From positions 11,055,109-11,119,108 of the forward strand of contig CM069452.1 of assembly GCA_035610835.1 (NCBI GenBank): a stretch of 64,000 bases of DNA. The letters are read 5' to 3'. A program made the position numbers and the translations under genes. Under the pieces are notes generated by a model. The model was given only the letters and a program-made list of their open reading frames with translations. It was not told the origin of the DNA and ran no database searches. Shown here in pieces: positions 11,733 through 23,700 of this stretch (its first letter is position 1; every line of letters starts with the position of its first letter). Source of the stretch: Ophiura sarsii. Its lineage: Eukaryota; Echinodermata; Ophiuroidea; Amphilepidida; Ophiuridae.

Positions 11733-14700
11733 CTGTCTGTCAAAAAGGCACATGTGGCGCAGTGGATATCGCATTAGACTCACAACACAAAAGTGGGTTG
11801 AGACGGAGACAGTTGGTAGAGATAGGTGACATGTTCGCAGTAAAATCAGCAATAGCGCAAGTTATTACCTCCTGACACAAAATGCTGATCTGACCTCTCC
11901 CCCAACCCATGTTAGAGTAGCTTCAGGACTCAATAATGCATTTTTTGTTGCAACTTACAATAAAATGTTTCTTAATTACTGTAAAACAGTTACATTTCAC
12001 GGCATCTTAATTTAGCGAATTAGCATTTAGTCAACTTTTTGCGGCAATTTAATTTCACTAATTTGTATCATCTTCCTATGTATAACCATTATAAATTTAA
12101 TTTGGCGAATTGGATCTCCTAGCAAAATTAGCCAAATAAAATTTCTAGCGAAATTAAGTTGTGTTACAGTATCTTGGTGTCTCCAGAAAGATAAACACCT
12201 TTTAAGGTGTAATAACCCAAATATGGCATTGTTTTTCACATGTGTAATTTAGAGTTTGCTTACCGGTTGACATTCATTTTGAATTTGATTTTAGAATGTA
12301 ATGATTTTGTGACTGATTTCAGTGAAATTAAGCCCAACATGCTTTCTACAAAAATGTCACGATAAAAACAAGTACAAGTTTTGTGTTCCCTTTCCAATTC
12401 CTTTCAAAGTACTTTGTTTGTTGTTGGTGTATTTTGTGGATAAAATCATTAAACTGCATCATAACACAAGAAATTATGTAGCAGGAACCCCCAGGAGTAC
12501 ATTAAAAAAACCTAAAAAAAGCATTAAGAAGGCCTTTGGACCCCATTCCTTGCTCCACTGCACTTCGTTCACTACACTTACTCGTAAGTGTAGTGAAAAT
12601 TGTCCAGCACTCAATCTGGTCTAGCTACAACCCTGTTGATGAGTAATAATGTGAAATTCCTAAACCCATTTGTACATACCTTGTACTGCTTTTGGGTCTC
12701 CTTCTAAGACTTTGGCCAGTCTCTCTCGTACATCCTTGACTTTATCTTCTTGTCGTTTCAGATCGGCTTCTGTCACTATAAATTTCATACAGGGTGGTTG
12801 GTCAGCATTCATATACACACCGGCATTTCGTTCTAATTGAGTCTGTCAGGAATAGAAATGTATACAATGTTTACATTTTAAGTAATCTTCTCAATTTTCA
12901 ATTTTGAATATTTTGTGTGTGAAAATTGTGCCGTTGGTTGGCAATACATTTAGATGGTAGCGATGAACGATGAACTATGCACCACATAGTCACACATTAA
13001 AGCAATGTCAATATTTTTCAAATTTTTACACATATTTTTCTCTCTCTTATAATGAAGTTTGACTATCAGGAAAGACTTTCCTGGACTCATAAATCTAATT
13101 TTGACTGTATTTTTGGTTAAAAAAATCCCATCACATAACTTTACTAAATCATAATAGAAATCTGCTTCTAATTTAAAGCATTCTGTAGGGGAGTGTACGC
13201 TTGTGTACAGTTGCGGTCACAACCGGAAACACTATAAACGAAGTTAACAGGTGTCAGTCAAACCAATGAATTCTGTTTACAAACAAAACCAAAAAACCAA
13301 AATAAACTGTCCTTGTACCAGGACAACCTATTTCAAAATCTGATTTTGAAGTAATTAGGAAACGTATTGCTCTGTAACTTAGGGGTCGTCCAAAATTATC
13401 GCCATTTTCACTTCGTACAGAGCGTACGTAACTTTTTACCCCCCCCCCCCCCCTCTCTTGGCAACATTTTATTTTATTTTGTACTTTAAAAAAAAAATCC
13501 CGCCTCTCAAGATCGCCATTTAAGTTACGTACGGTTGGGGTATATTTCGACCCCCTCCCCCCTCTTACGTACGCTTTGTACGTAACTGAAAATGGCGAAA
13601 ATTATGGACGACCTTATATGATAAATCAGTTTAATGGTTATAAATGTAATTTGACTACAAAAATGCATTCTAGGAACAAATCACAGATAAAGGGCATTCC
13701 ATGAAAAAGATCGCACAATATGCCTTTAATTTCTTGATTATCTGACTCTATCTTGCTTCCAGTTTGTTTGGATCATTTAATGGAATGCTTATTAGAAACA
13801 AGGTTACACCCAACATATACACTCTCGTGGTTGCATGCAATGCAAATTGGCCTTTATATGGAGATAAATTTTGTTGCTCGAATCCTTTTTCAGTTTCTAA
13901 AATTGATCTTCTTTTTTCGATGAAACTGATTCTTTTTCAACCTAAAATGTCATTTATTTCATAGTGTATTATGCGTGGTAATCAAATGATTATGTTCTCA
14001 TTGTAAAAGCTGAAATTGTTACAGTGGTTTTATGTTTATGTATAATAAAACATTAAAATGAAGACATTTCTAATGTACTTTAATTAATTGACAAATGCAA
14101 ACAGACATAATAATAATAATAATAATAATAAATAGGCTCTTATATAGCGCAGAAATACCAGCAAAGGCCTCTAGGCGCTTTACAATAATAAAAAACAGAT
14201 ACAAGCAATAACAAGCAATAAAAAAACAACTACACATTAAAAACCCGACATAATAATGCACATTGATAATTAAAAACAAAGCATTAAAAACATGCATTTG
14301 ACACAGGCCTCACAAAACTTTCAGTGATACATGAAATAGTGAAAATATCAAACATGATCCTGAATTCAACCTTGAGTGAGGCCCACCAGACTAAACAATC
14401 AACAATCACTTAAGTGTAATATATTGTTAGAGGTGGGTATATAGTTGTTCATAACTCTATTTTTGGGATATTAACCCTAACCCTTGCCCCCCCCCCCCCC
14501 CCCCAAGCTTTCAATCAATCAAACCTATATAGCGAGGGTGGTATACTGCGCGAAAGATTAGCTGAAGGTTGTGGCTTAGTGGGTGGGTCGGCGTGTGGAG
14601 GGTCCCAGGATCTAGCTGATTTTGTGGGTGTTTTCTCTTCCCACTAGAGAAGAGGGAAGGCTAGAGAAGGCTAGGGAAGACTAGGGAAGTTTTCTCTACC

Positions 14701-17700
14701 CACTAGAGACTAGTGGGTTATAACATTATGACTCAAACTGAAAATACAGACTCCTACATAATTATGTAGTAATATTCTCCATTGCATGGATACAAAGTAC
14801 TCAAAAAAATGAATACTCGAAAGGTGTTATATCCATGTTGCAAGTGAAATGACAGGTGCACAAATGAGTCTATAACTGCCAGCCTAAAGAGGTTTTGCTT
14901 ATCATCATATATGGCATACAAGACCTATAGATGGCGCTATGCCATGTTGATGATTGGAGTCAAATACCAAGGTTAATATAAATCCTGGCAAAATTTAGCA
15001 TCAGGTAGATTGTTCCTGTAAATTTCAATTCTTCCTTTCAATCATGAAAAAGAAATTGTAAAAAGATATCAATGTTTTTCTTGAACAAACTTGCTCTCGA
15101 GAAATCTAGCTATTCACTTCCATAAGAAAGTGATGTCCCTGTTTAATTGACCGGCCAGTGTACTCAATCATACATTTCTAGAAGAAGGTCTGTGTGTAGT
15201 TAATTAAAAGTGTTCTGTACCAAATGCATGCCACAGCCACTGGGCACGATATTCTTACAGACTAGGTTAGGATCAATGACCAAGACAAGTCATGGTTTGG
15301 CAGAAAGTTACATGAGGCCGCCCACATAAGGATTCACTCAAGCATCCTGAACAGATAGATACTGGCAGGTACTACCTTCCAGCCATGTACAACCCCCTTT
15401 TGAGTTGTATGACACCCTCTGGTGTCAGTGACTTATTAGGTATCAATTAACAGCACTTGTCAATCGCGGTTGATAACTTTGTGGAGAGAATTCCAGAGGA
15501 AAGCTACCAAAAGGTGAGCTTAAATTCTCAAGTTGTGAGAAAACAGAAATGTCAAATATGTATTCTGAACCAGATAGTTGACATTATTAACGCAAGAAAG
15601 AAGCATACTACAAACCCCAAGTAGGTATACAGCCTGATAGTGCAGACATCACTGTTAAATTGATAGATCACCATATGATACTTAATCACACACATTTAGC
15701 AGCCAGTATATATGAGCTAGTGATATACAGCCAGGGTCAGAAGTTTGACAAAGGGTGCGAAAATCCATTTAGTGCGAGAATCCATTTAGATTCTTGCAAA
15801 GCATCTAGTGAGAATCTAAGGATTCTCCTCCATTCAAATAGTGTGTCAGACAGATTATCCACGAGAATCAACTTTGATTCTAGCAACTTTACCGGCAGGA
15901 ATCTTTGTGAGAATGGATTCTTGGATTCTCCTTGAATTTCCGACACTGTAGAGCCCTCAAAAAAGTAATAAACACGCTCATAACTCCAAAACTAAAGTCA
16001 TTTATTTAATGTGAAGATTGACTAAATATTAACAATGCTTTGGGACCAAAACCAAAATAAAGTAAGTTTTTCATTTTAATTATCATTTGGTTTTTCTACA
16101 TGCAGCCTCGATGTAGCAAAATGCAGAGTATTGATTAACTGATTAAGGTGTGGATTGGGGATGCTTCAATTGATCAATGCAACCCATACACATACCTGTA
16201 ACACTATCATGAATGTTAAAAACCAAAGTGTGAAAATACAAGTTGCACTTTTGTCTCTTGTCTCATTCTTTGTAGAATTCTTAATTGTTAATTGATTTTC
16301 GTGAACAATGTCTCTAATTTGAAAGGAGCAATTAGTTCATACTTTTGTAATTTGATATTTGTAGGTTGTAACTATATGTTTAGAGTTATGAGCGTATTTT
16401 GGTAAGTTACTTTTTTGAGCATTGTATGCTGCACTTGTACAGTCAAATCACTGTCTCCCAAAAGTGATATATACTATACCAAGAGGGGGCTCAACTCTGT
16501 ATTGCTTATAATATGGCTTAGATGTGACCACACCGGCCATAAAGCTCAAACCCTTTTTCTTCTTCAGGTTGGATCAATTTTCACCCAATATGTTTAACAG
16601 AAATATGTTCATACTGATAATCTTTTTGACCATTATATGCCTTCCAGTTTGGTTATTAGACCAGGCATCCTTTAGAAGGTTAAGCGTCCCCAGGTAATAC
16701 AAACCTCAGCATCAAGTTCCAAATTAGGCACAAAATAAATCATTGTGTTGCCTTCAGCGACCTATCCTTAGATTAGGGTAGCATAAAAAAAATTGTTTAC
16801 CCAAATAGTCAAAATATTACTATTTTCTGCTTGTAACGAATAAGTTTGATTGACAAAATAGTTTTTAAACTATTATCACATTAGAAACATTAGTCAAATT
16901 AACATTTACCAATTTTGTATTGACATGAACCACGACAGCCACGGTTTGTAAGTAATGTTTTACAATAACCAACCGACTGACCGAACCTCAAAATGTTTGT
17001 GCACTTGAGGGTAACACAACATTTGTTAACAGTGTTAACTTAGGTGTCTAGTAGTCAACATCTATTACTGGCATTGTGCTATAATTACAGTGGTGGACTT
17101 GTCTAGTTCATTATCTTATTTATAGTTCTTAACACTTTTGTTTTTTATATTTTGTCCCTGATGAAGGGTGGTATATCCACTTGAAACGTCGGTCTTTATT
17201 GCTACCATATATCTTTGTTGTTTATTGCACAGCAATTTTTATTGCTTGTCTCAGTGCATTTCCGTGTGTTATTGGGTTTTTTGTTATTTATCTGTTTTAT
17301 CATGTTATTCTCCCTTGTTATCACCTATTTCCCCACACCCTGTTGGTATATCTTGCTTTTACTCTTAGCATTTTTACATTTTCGAGATATCCTCTTGTAT
17401 CAGTTTTCTGATCCTTGGTGTGTTTTGTTCCTGGTTCCGTTGGATTCATCTTTTTACATTTTATACAACATCTGTTGTTTGCCTTATGATGTTCCCTGTT
17501 TGTTTGTACTCACCTGAGAGCCAGTTTGTCCTGCTATTGCAAATGAACTGAGATGCAAACTTGCTGCTAGACTCTGTATAAGATTCTCATCGGTTAAATT
17601 TGGCCCAATACCTGTATAGACAAAAAGTGGTATCAACCAAAATGTTGATTTAAAACACACAAATAGTCCACAAAGGGAGGGGGGTACTATTCATTTATTA

Positions 17701-20700
17701 ACAATAACACTATACAGGGTGGTTATGTCTTTGAATCACATTAACAACATTTACTCAAGTTGATGAGATGGGAAAGCTCCCATTGACAATCAACTATTTA
17801 TGGATTGTGGTTTAGAATCAAATATGGTCAGAAATATAGTTATAGATCTGCAAGCAAATCTAAGAACATATTCTCCATGTTGACAATGATGCAAAGTATA
17901 TTTTACAACATTCTAAGCTTTTTCAAATTCTTTCTATATCCTATGTTTTATGAAGCTTGAACCACAAAAGCATCCAGTTCATAGACGTTATTCTTAATTG
18001 GCGAATTAAGCATTGAAGAGAGATTTACATGACTGAAAACAAAGCTAGCGATGTACTCAATACGAGAGTGTTGTAGTTTTCAATGGGGTGAACTTTGCAC
18101 TAATCATATAAATTCTTCGTACTTCTGAACTGTTCAATATTTGACCTTACTACATTCGTGGAATTAAGTTAAACATATATATACACTATTTATTCCCACT
18201 AGTTTGAAATTAAATGTTTGCTGGTAACCAAAAGTCAAAACTACCGAGGAAAATTTAGAAGTTCACAGTTCATTCGCATTGCCGTCAAGGAGATTGTAAT
18301 GTTTATCGGAGCGATGTAATTGCTCTGAGCATGCTCAATTGGATCATGGTTTGACGCAAGCCCTCTCGACAGAATGCCGCAAATTCAGAATATCGTCCAT
18401 GTATAGTATAATAATAGATTATTCGCTATTGCAGCTCCTCGTCTCTGGAATGAACTACTTATGTCGACAAAAGATGGTGCCCTAACAAACAGCCCAGAGC
18501 ATGTTTGGAGAAATATGTGAATCGCGGGTCCCGCCAGAACAATTATATCAAGTCCCGGGAGCACAATTGCCTGGAAATCCCTGCACTAATTAGTAGTAGT
18601 AGTAGTATAATGGTAACAGAACTAAGAATTTGATACATACACTTACTTGACAGACCTTCTGGTAAATCAATTGACTGTAACATTTGATCTGTGATGTCGC
18701 ATGCATATAAACCATTCAGTCTTTTCTCCCAAAATAACTGCAGAATGAATAAAATCAAGTTATGAAAAGATTATATTTCATTATTCAAGAACGGGGTGAG
18801 ATGGGTTTCATTTGAAAAATGGTATTGGATTATTTTGTGATAAATGAAGCCTGTTGACAGCTTAAGCCATGTCAGTTATGTTTTATGCACTTCAGGGACT
18901 TTCTAGCAATGTCAGTCCAATCTGCGATAGACCTGATCATTGTGGCATCATCCCCTCTGAAGGGGGGAGAGTCAAGGAAGTTTTTGACTTGATTTTGTGA
19001 GTGCTGTAATTATTGAACTATTAATCAAATGCATATAAAATTATACATTTTCGGAAAGGAAATGGATCAGAGAATCCAAATTTGGCGTCAATTTTGACCA
19101 AAAATGTTGAATTTGGAAGAAAGTCACAAAAAATCACAAGGCTAACAAAAATAATTTTGAGCAAAAATTCCCAAATTTATAGATTATGATGTTAAGACAC
19201 TAACTAAGGGACGATTTTTTTTTTAAAACCTAATCTAATATTTTTGGAAATTTGGACCAAAAAGTGCCAAAAAAGTAGTTTTTTCATTTTCCCCCCACTT
19301 TTTTGGCGCTTTTTGGTCAAAATTTCAAAAAAATTCGTCCCTAAGTTAGTATCTTAATATCATAATCTATAAATTTGGGAATTTTTTACTCAAAATTATT
19401 TTTGTTAGCCTTGTTTTTGACTTTTTGTGATTTTCTCCAAAAATCAACATTTTTGGTCAAAATTGACGCAAAATTTGGATTCTCTGATCCATTTCCGTTC
19501 CAAAACTGTATAATTTTATGTACATTTGAGCAATAGTTCAATAATTACAGCACTCACAAAATTCAAAAAGTGACTTCCTTGTCTTCCCTTAACCAAGACC
19601 AAAAGCCTTTATGATTTAAAAACATCTAGACAATTTGGGCTTGATAGTAGATTTGATTTGGAATGACACAGCAAAGTGCCTTGTTTAAACTTAGGTAAAT
19701 CAAAACTTAGGACAAGTACTACTCATGTGATCAGTTGTAGTTGAATGGCAGGTGGAAGCAATCTAAAATTGGGGCCAGGATGGAAGGGGACACCCACATG
19801 AAAGGTACATGATGCTCTAATTTGTTAACAATTCTAGACAAAAGTTCAGTTTTGGTATACCTAAGAGGTATGCTACAACCAGGATTGTCACTATACTGGT
19901 CAGCCCTGGTTGGTCGTCAGCAGCAACCAGCACTCAGGCTGACCAACTGACACTCAAGGAAACTTGAGTAAGAAAGTAGGAAAACCCTGCTATTAGGTTT
20001 CATGAAAGAGTTCTAAATGCCAAACATTACCTGTTTTGGTGTTTCTTTTGTATCCTGTTTGGGGTCAGCTTTGATTCTATTTGCTCCATGATTTGTCCTC
20101 AATGTAACCGGCTGCTTGAATATTGAAGCCGTCTGTCTGATGGGTAAAACAAGGCTGGCGTCGTGTCTTGTGCCTTTATTGTAGTCATAGTGGATGTTCT
20201 TCAGCCGCTTGCTTTTTCGTACTCCGGACGACAGCAATTTCCCGGTTCTGAAGTCGAATGAACTAAGGTCTACGGCATCACCGATAAATCTGGCAAGTTG
20301 TGGCTTGCTGCGAAACTTCTTCCCACATGGACTGAAAGTTTTAAAAATAAGAAATTAACTATTTTATTTGAAATGTGAAGCAATTAATTAACCCTAACCA
20401 TAGAATAGTAGCAGTGAGGTGGATCGAAGAACAGGGGCATGGGGTTAAATGGGGGACCAGAACAATTATGTCAGCCACCCTCGGGAATTGAACCTGGGTC
20501 GCCGGCATGACAGGGGAGTCAAACATCCATGACACCACGAGCGCTGGGCTTGCCAGGCTAAATTTTCGCACACCATAATTATGTACCTGGGCCCTTGGGT
20601 TTAGTGCATCGGGGGATAGAAGTTGTGTGCGTGCGCCTAGAAGTGTTGCTGACCGTGTTGTTTCATGTGGTGTGATAGGGTTAACGTTATACAACAACGA

Positions 20701-23700
20701 CTTTGATATGGAATGTTCATTATACTTATCCAGTGTAAGGTACTCACATGTACGTTTCAGGTATCCTTTGTCAACACTTTTGGTAATGATTATCTTGACG
20801 ACTCACAACGCTTTTGCAGTCTTGGAGTTGCCAGGTGATTTATCATCTGGGGATTTTTTACCAGATGATAAACGATTGTCGAAAATGTAGGTGAGGTTGT
20901 ATTGCCCCTTGTCTCGGTTCATCGTGGAGGTCCCTCTCTTTCTGATCTCAATACTCTCGCTCATCCATCGTCTTGTACCGTACCAATGACCGTTGCAAAA
21001 TCCCCAGATGATAAATCTAATGGCAACTCGAAGACTGCAAAACGCGTTGTAAGTCATCAAGTTCATCTCTACCAAGAGTGTTGACAAAGGAGACAGACGT
21101 ATCTGAAACGTATGTGAGTACCTTGATCTGTATATTGAATATTCCATATCAAATTCTAATTAACGATTCTTATGAACTTATTTGGTAACAACCATTTTGT
21201 TCAGATAATTGCTTCTTCTTTTACAATTCCATACAGTCAACTTTTACCTCATATTAAATAACCAATAGAACACCATTACACTCCAATGACTGAGGAATGG
21301 AGGGTACAGAATACAGATGTACATTGTTGCTAGGGATTGGACAGATATATCCTGGGACATTTTTACATACTTCCTGTGAATGAAATTGAAAAGGGTGCGA
21401 TAAAAACAAATTGCATTGTCTATTTCTACAGATCATTCATCTTATTTGACACTCATCAAAGAACAATGCCATTTTTAGTATGTTAGTATTGATGGCGAAC
21501 CTGCTTATGGTCAGAAGTCACAAACTGGTCCAAAAAAAAGTTTCACTTCTAATAATGTTGAGAAATGCACCAATTCTGATTAAACGGGACAAAACTTAAG
21601 TTTTACATACTTAATGACCCACAAACTATATATTGTTGGAAAGCTTAAGATTCAAGGTTTTTTATTTTTGCAAAAAAGAATCAAATTATACAGGGTGTGT
21701 ACAATTTTTACAGGGTGGAACATAAACAATTTGATCGTTTTTGCTCCTCACAAAATAGTTTGATAGTTTGTACAATTAGGGTTTAGCTGAAAATAGTCAC
21801 CAAAATCAGAACAACCGCAGAAGGTGCTACCAAATTTGCTAAGAATCATTTGCCCAAAATGTACACAGGAAAAGTACAGGGTGTCTAAAATTATGATGAA
21901 ATAATGCATAAAATGAATGTTTGTATATAATATTCTATGAAATTTAGTTAGCATGGACCATTTAATTTAAAAGAAAATGATTATCAAAATGAACTACATG
22001 AATATCATTAAAGTTCCTTTTATTTTGAATACAGGGTGGTCCAAAATAGGTCTAAATAGCAAATTTTTCATGAATCTATGAACAATTCTGTGAAGAAACA
22101 CTTCTGGCTTTTTTAGTTAAATGTTTTACTACCCAGGGTAGAAAAGGACTGAAGAGTCACACAAATGAAATAGAGAGACTGCGTTTTGGCCATTGTTTAA
22201 TCAATAAAATGAATAAAACTGTGTATTTTTTACATTAAAACACTCCCTGAATTGAACATCATATTCTAGTAGAGAATGTCTAGATAACAATTCAATATTA
22301 GTATTCATAGTAGCAGGCACATGTTATTAACACATATGAGAAGTTTGAAAACTTTCCTATGTATACTTTTAAAATGGCATCAATTTCAAAAGTTCTAGTT
22401 TTCCGCTATTTTGTGTACAAACCTATGGGCTCCTCATCCACCGGCTCCTCATCCACCGCTCCCACCCTTGACTCACTCGACGTTTAGATTGATAACTTCA
22501 CTGTTGCTAAACATGTGGCTTTAATCCTTTTTTTATTCGGTAGCTGGATAAATTGTCTTTAATATGATACCAAAAATGTTATGTTTTTTTGACAACTTCT
22601 ATTTAAAATAGAGACACGTATCACGATTTTAAGGATTTTTTGAAACGATCCCACCTTATTTGATATACCTATTAGTGACCTGTGACCTTATGGTATGGGA
22701 ATGAATTCAGAAGAGAGCTTGGGCACGTAAAAAGCTCGAATAGCACACAACATGGAATCATATCTGTGGCGCTTGCATTATGCCCAAATAACGTGTGTAC
22801 GCTTGGATTACATTTGCACGCGGAGAGATTAGTATCATTATTTTATCTTGCACACGCAAACATCTTGTAGATACCTGGTATTATCCCTCCAGCGTGCTAA
22901 TAAATGTTAATGTATATTCTTTCAATCTTTTTATGAAGGAAGGTAATCCCACCGCAGCCACCAAATGTAAAATATTCTTCAAAAAATAAGGAGTGTGATA
23001 CCATCCCACAATTGCCACCAATTGTAATATGTATCATCCCTCGCTATGCTGTGTGCTTGAGATTATGAATTTGCTTCATGCCATACTGGTGCTACAACGA
23101 TATCATGTTTCCAGATACCTTGTTAACATCCATTAAAGGTAGATGTTCCGATTTTCAACTTGGAAGTTTTCTATTCGACATGAAAGGTCATCCTCAAAAA
23201 AGTCGTATTCCAAAGTTTTAGACGCACACGATGCCGTGAAATGTGCCCATTGAGTTGTACACACACTATATTGGTGGTTACCACTTTTCGCGGTAATTTG
23301 ATGTTATTTCACCGATTTCTTCGTAATCATACTGATTTGGACCGTCAAATTTCAGTATGTTAATCAGAAAAATATGATCTTTCATATGATATGAAAATCT
23401 CCATATGTTTGAGAAAAATCTGTGCTATGAAAATGTGATCGGGTCATCTACCTTTAAGTGATCATAAATGTATTTTTTGGATTGATACATGATTCATGTA
23501 TTTAAAATTTCCCAGGGACATCTTGAACACAAAGGTGAATACATGTATGCTTGAAGTCAATCAATTGTTTGTAAAATGCATTGGAAAAAATGTGGTGTGA
23601 AATTTTTGATTTGCCTTTTTGTTGTGAGCCTTGGTTTGAGACAAATGTCAGTAGGCAACACTGTGTGTCATCACTACCATTGCACTTAACAGACTGTGCT

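Noticed and set aside
11750..11830. tRNA-like A box (GTGGCGCAGTGG)
   Set aside because: No B box at the proper distance and no cloverleaf; at most a SINE head or chance.
17168..17517. Overlapping hydrophobic open frames
   Set aside because: T-rich insertion present only in copy 2, with three frames open; looks like retroelement debris, not a membrane protein.
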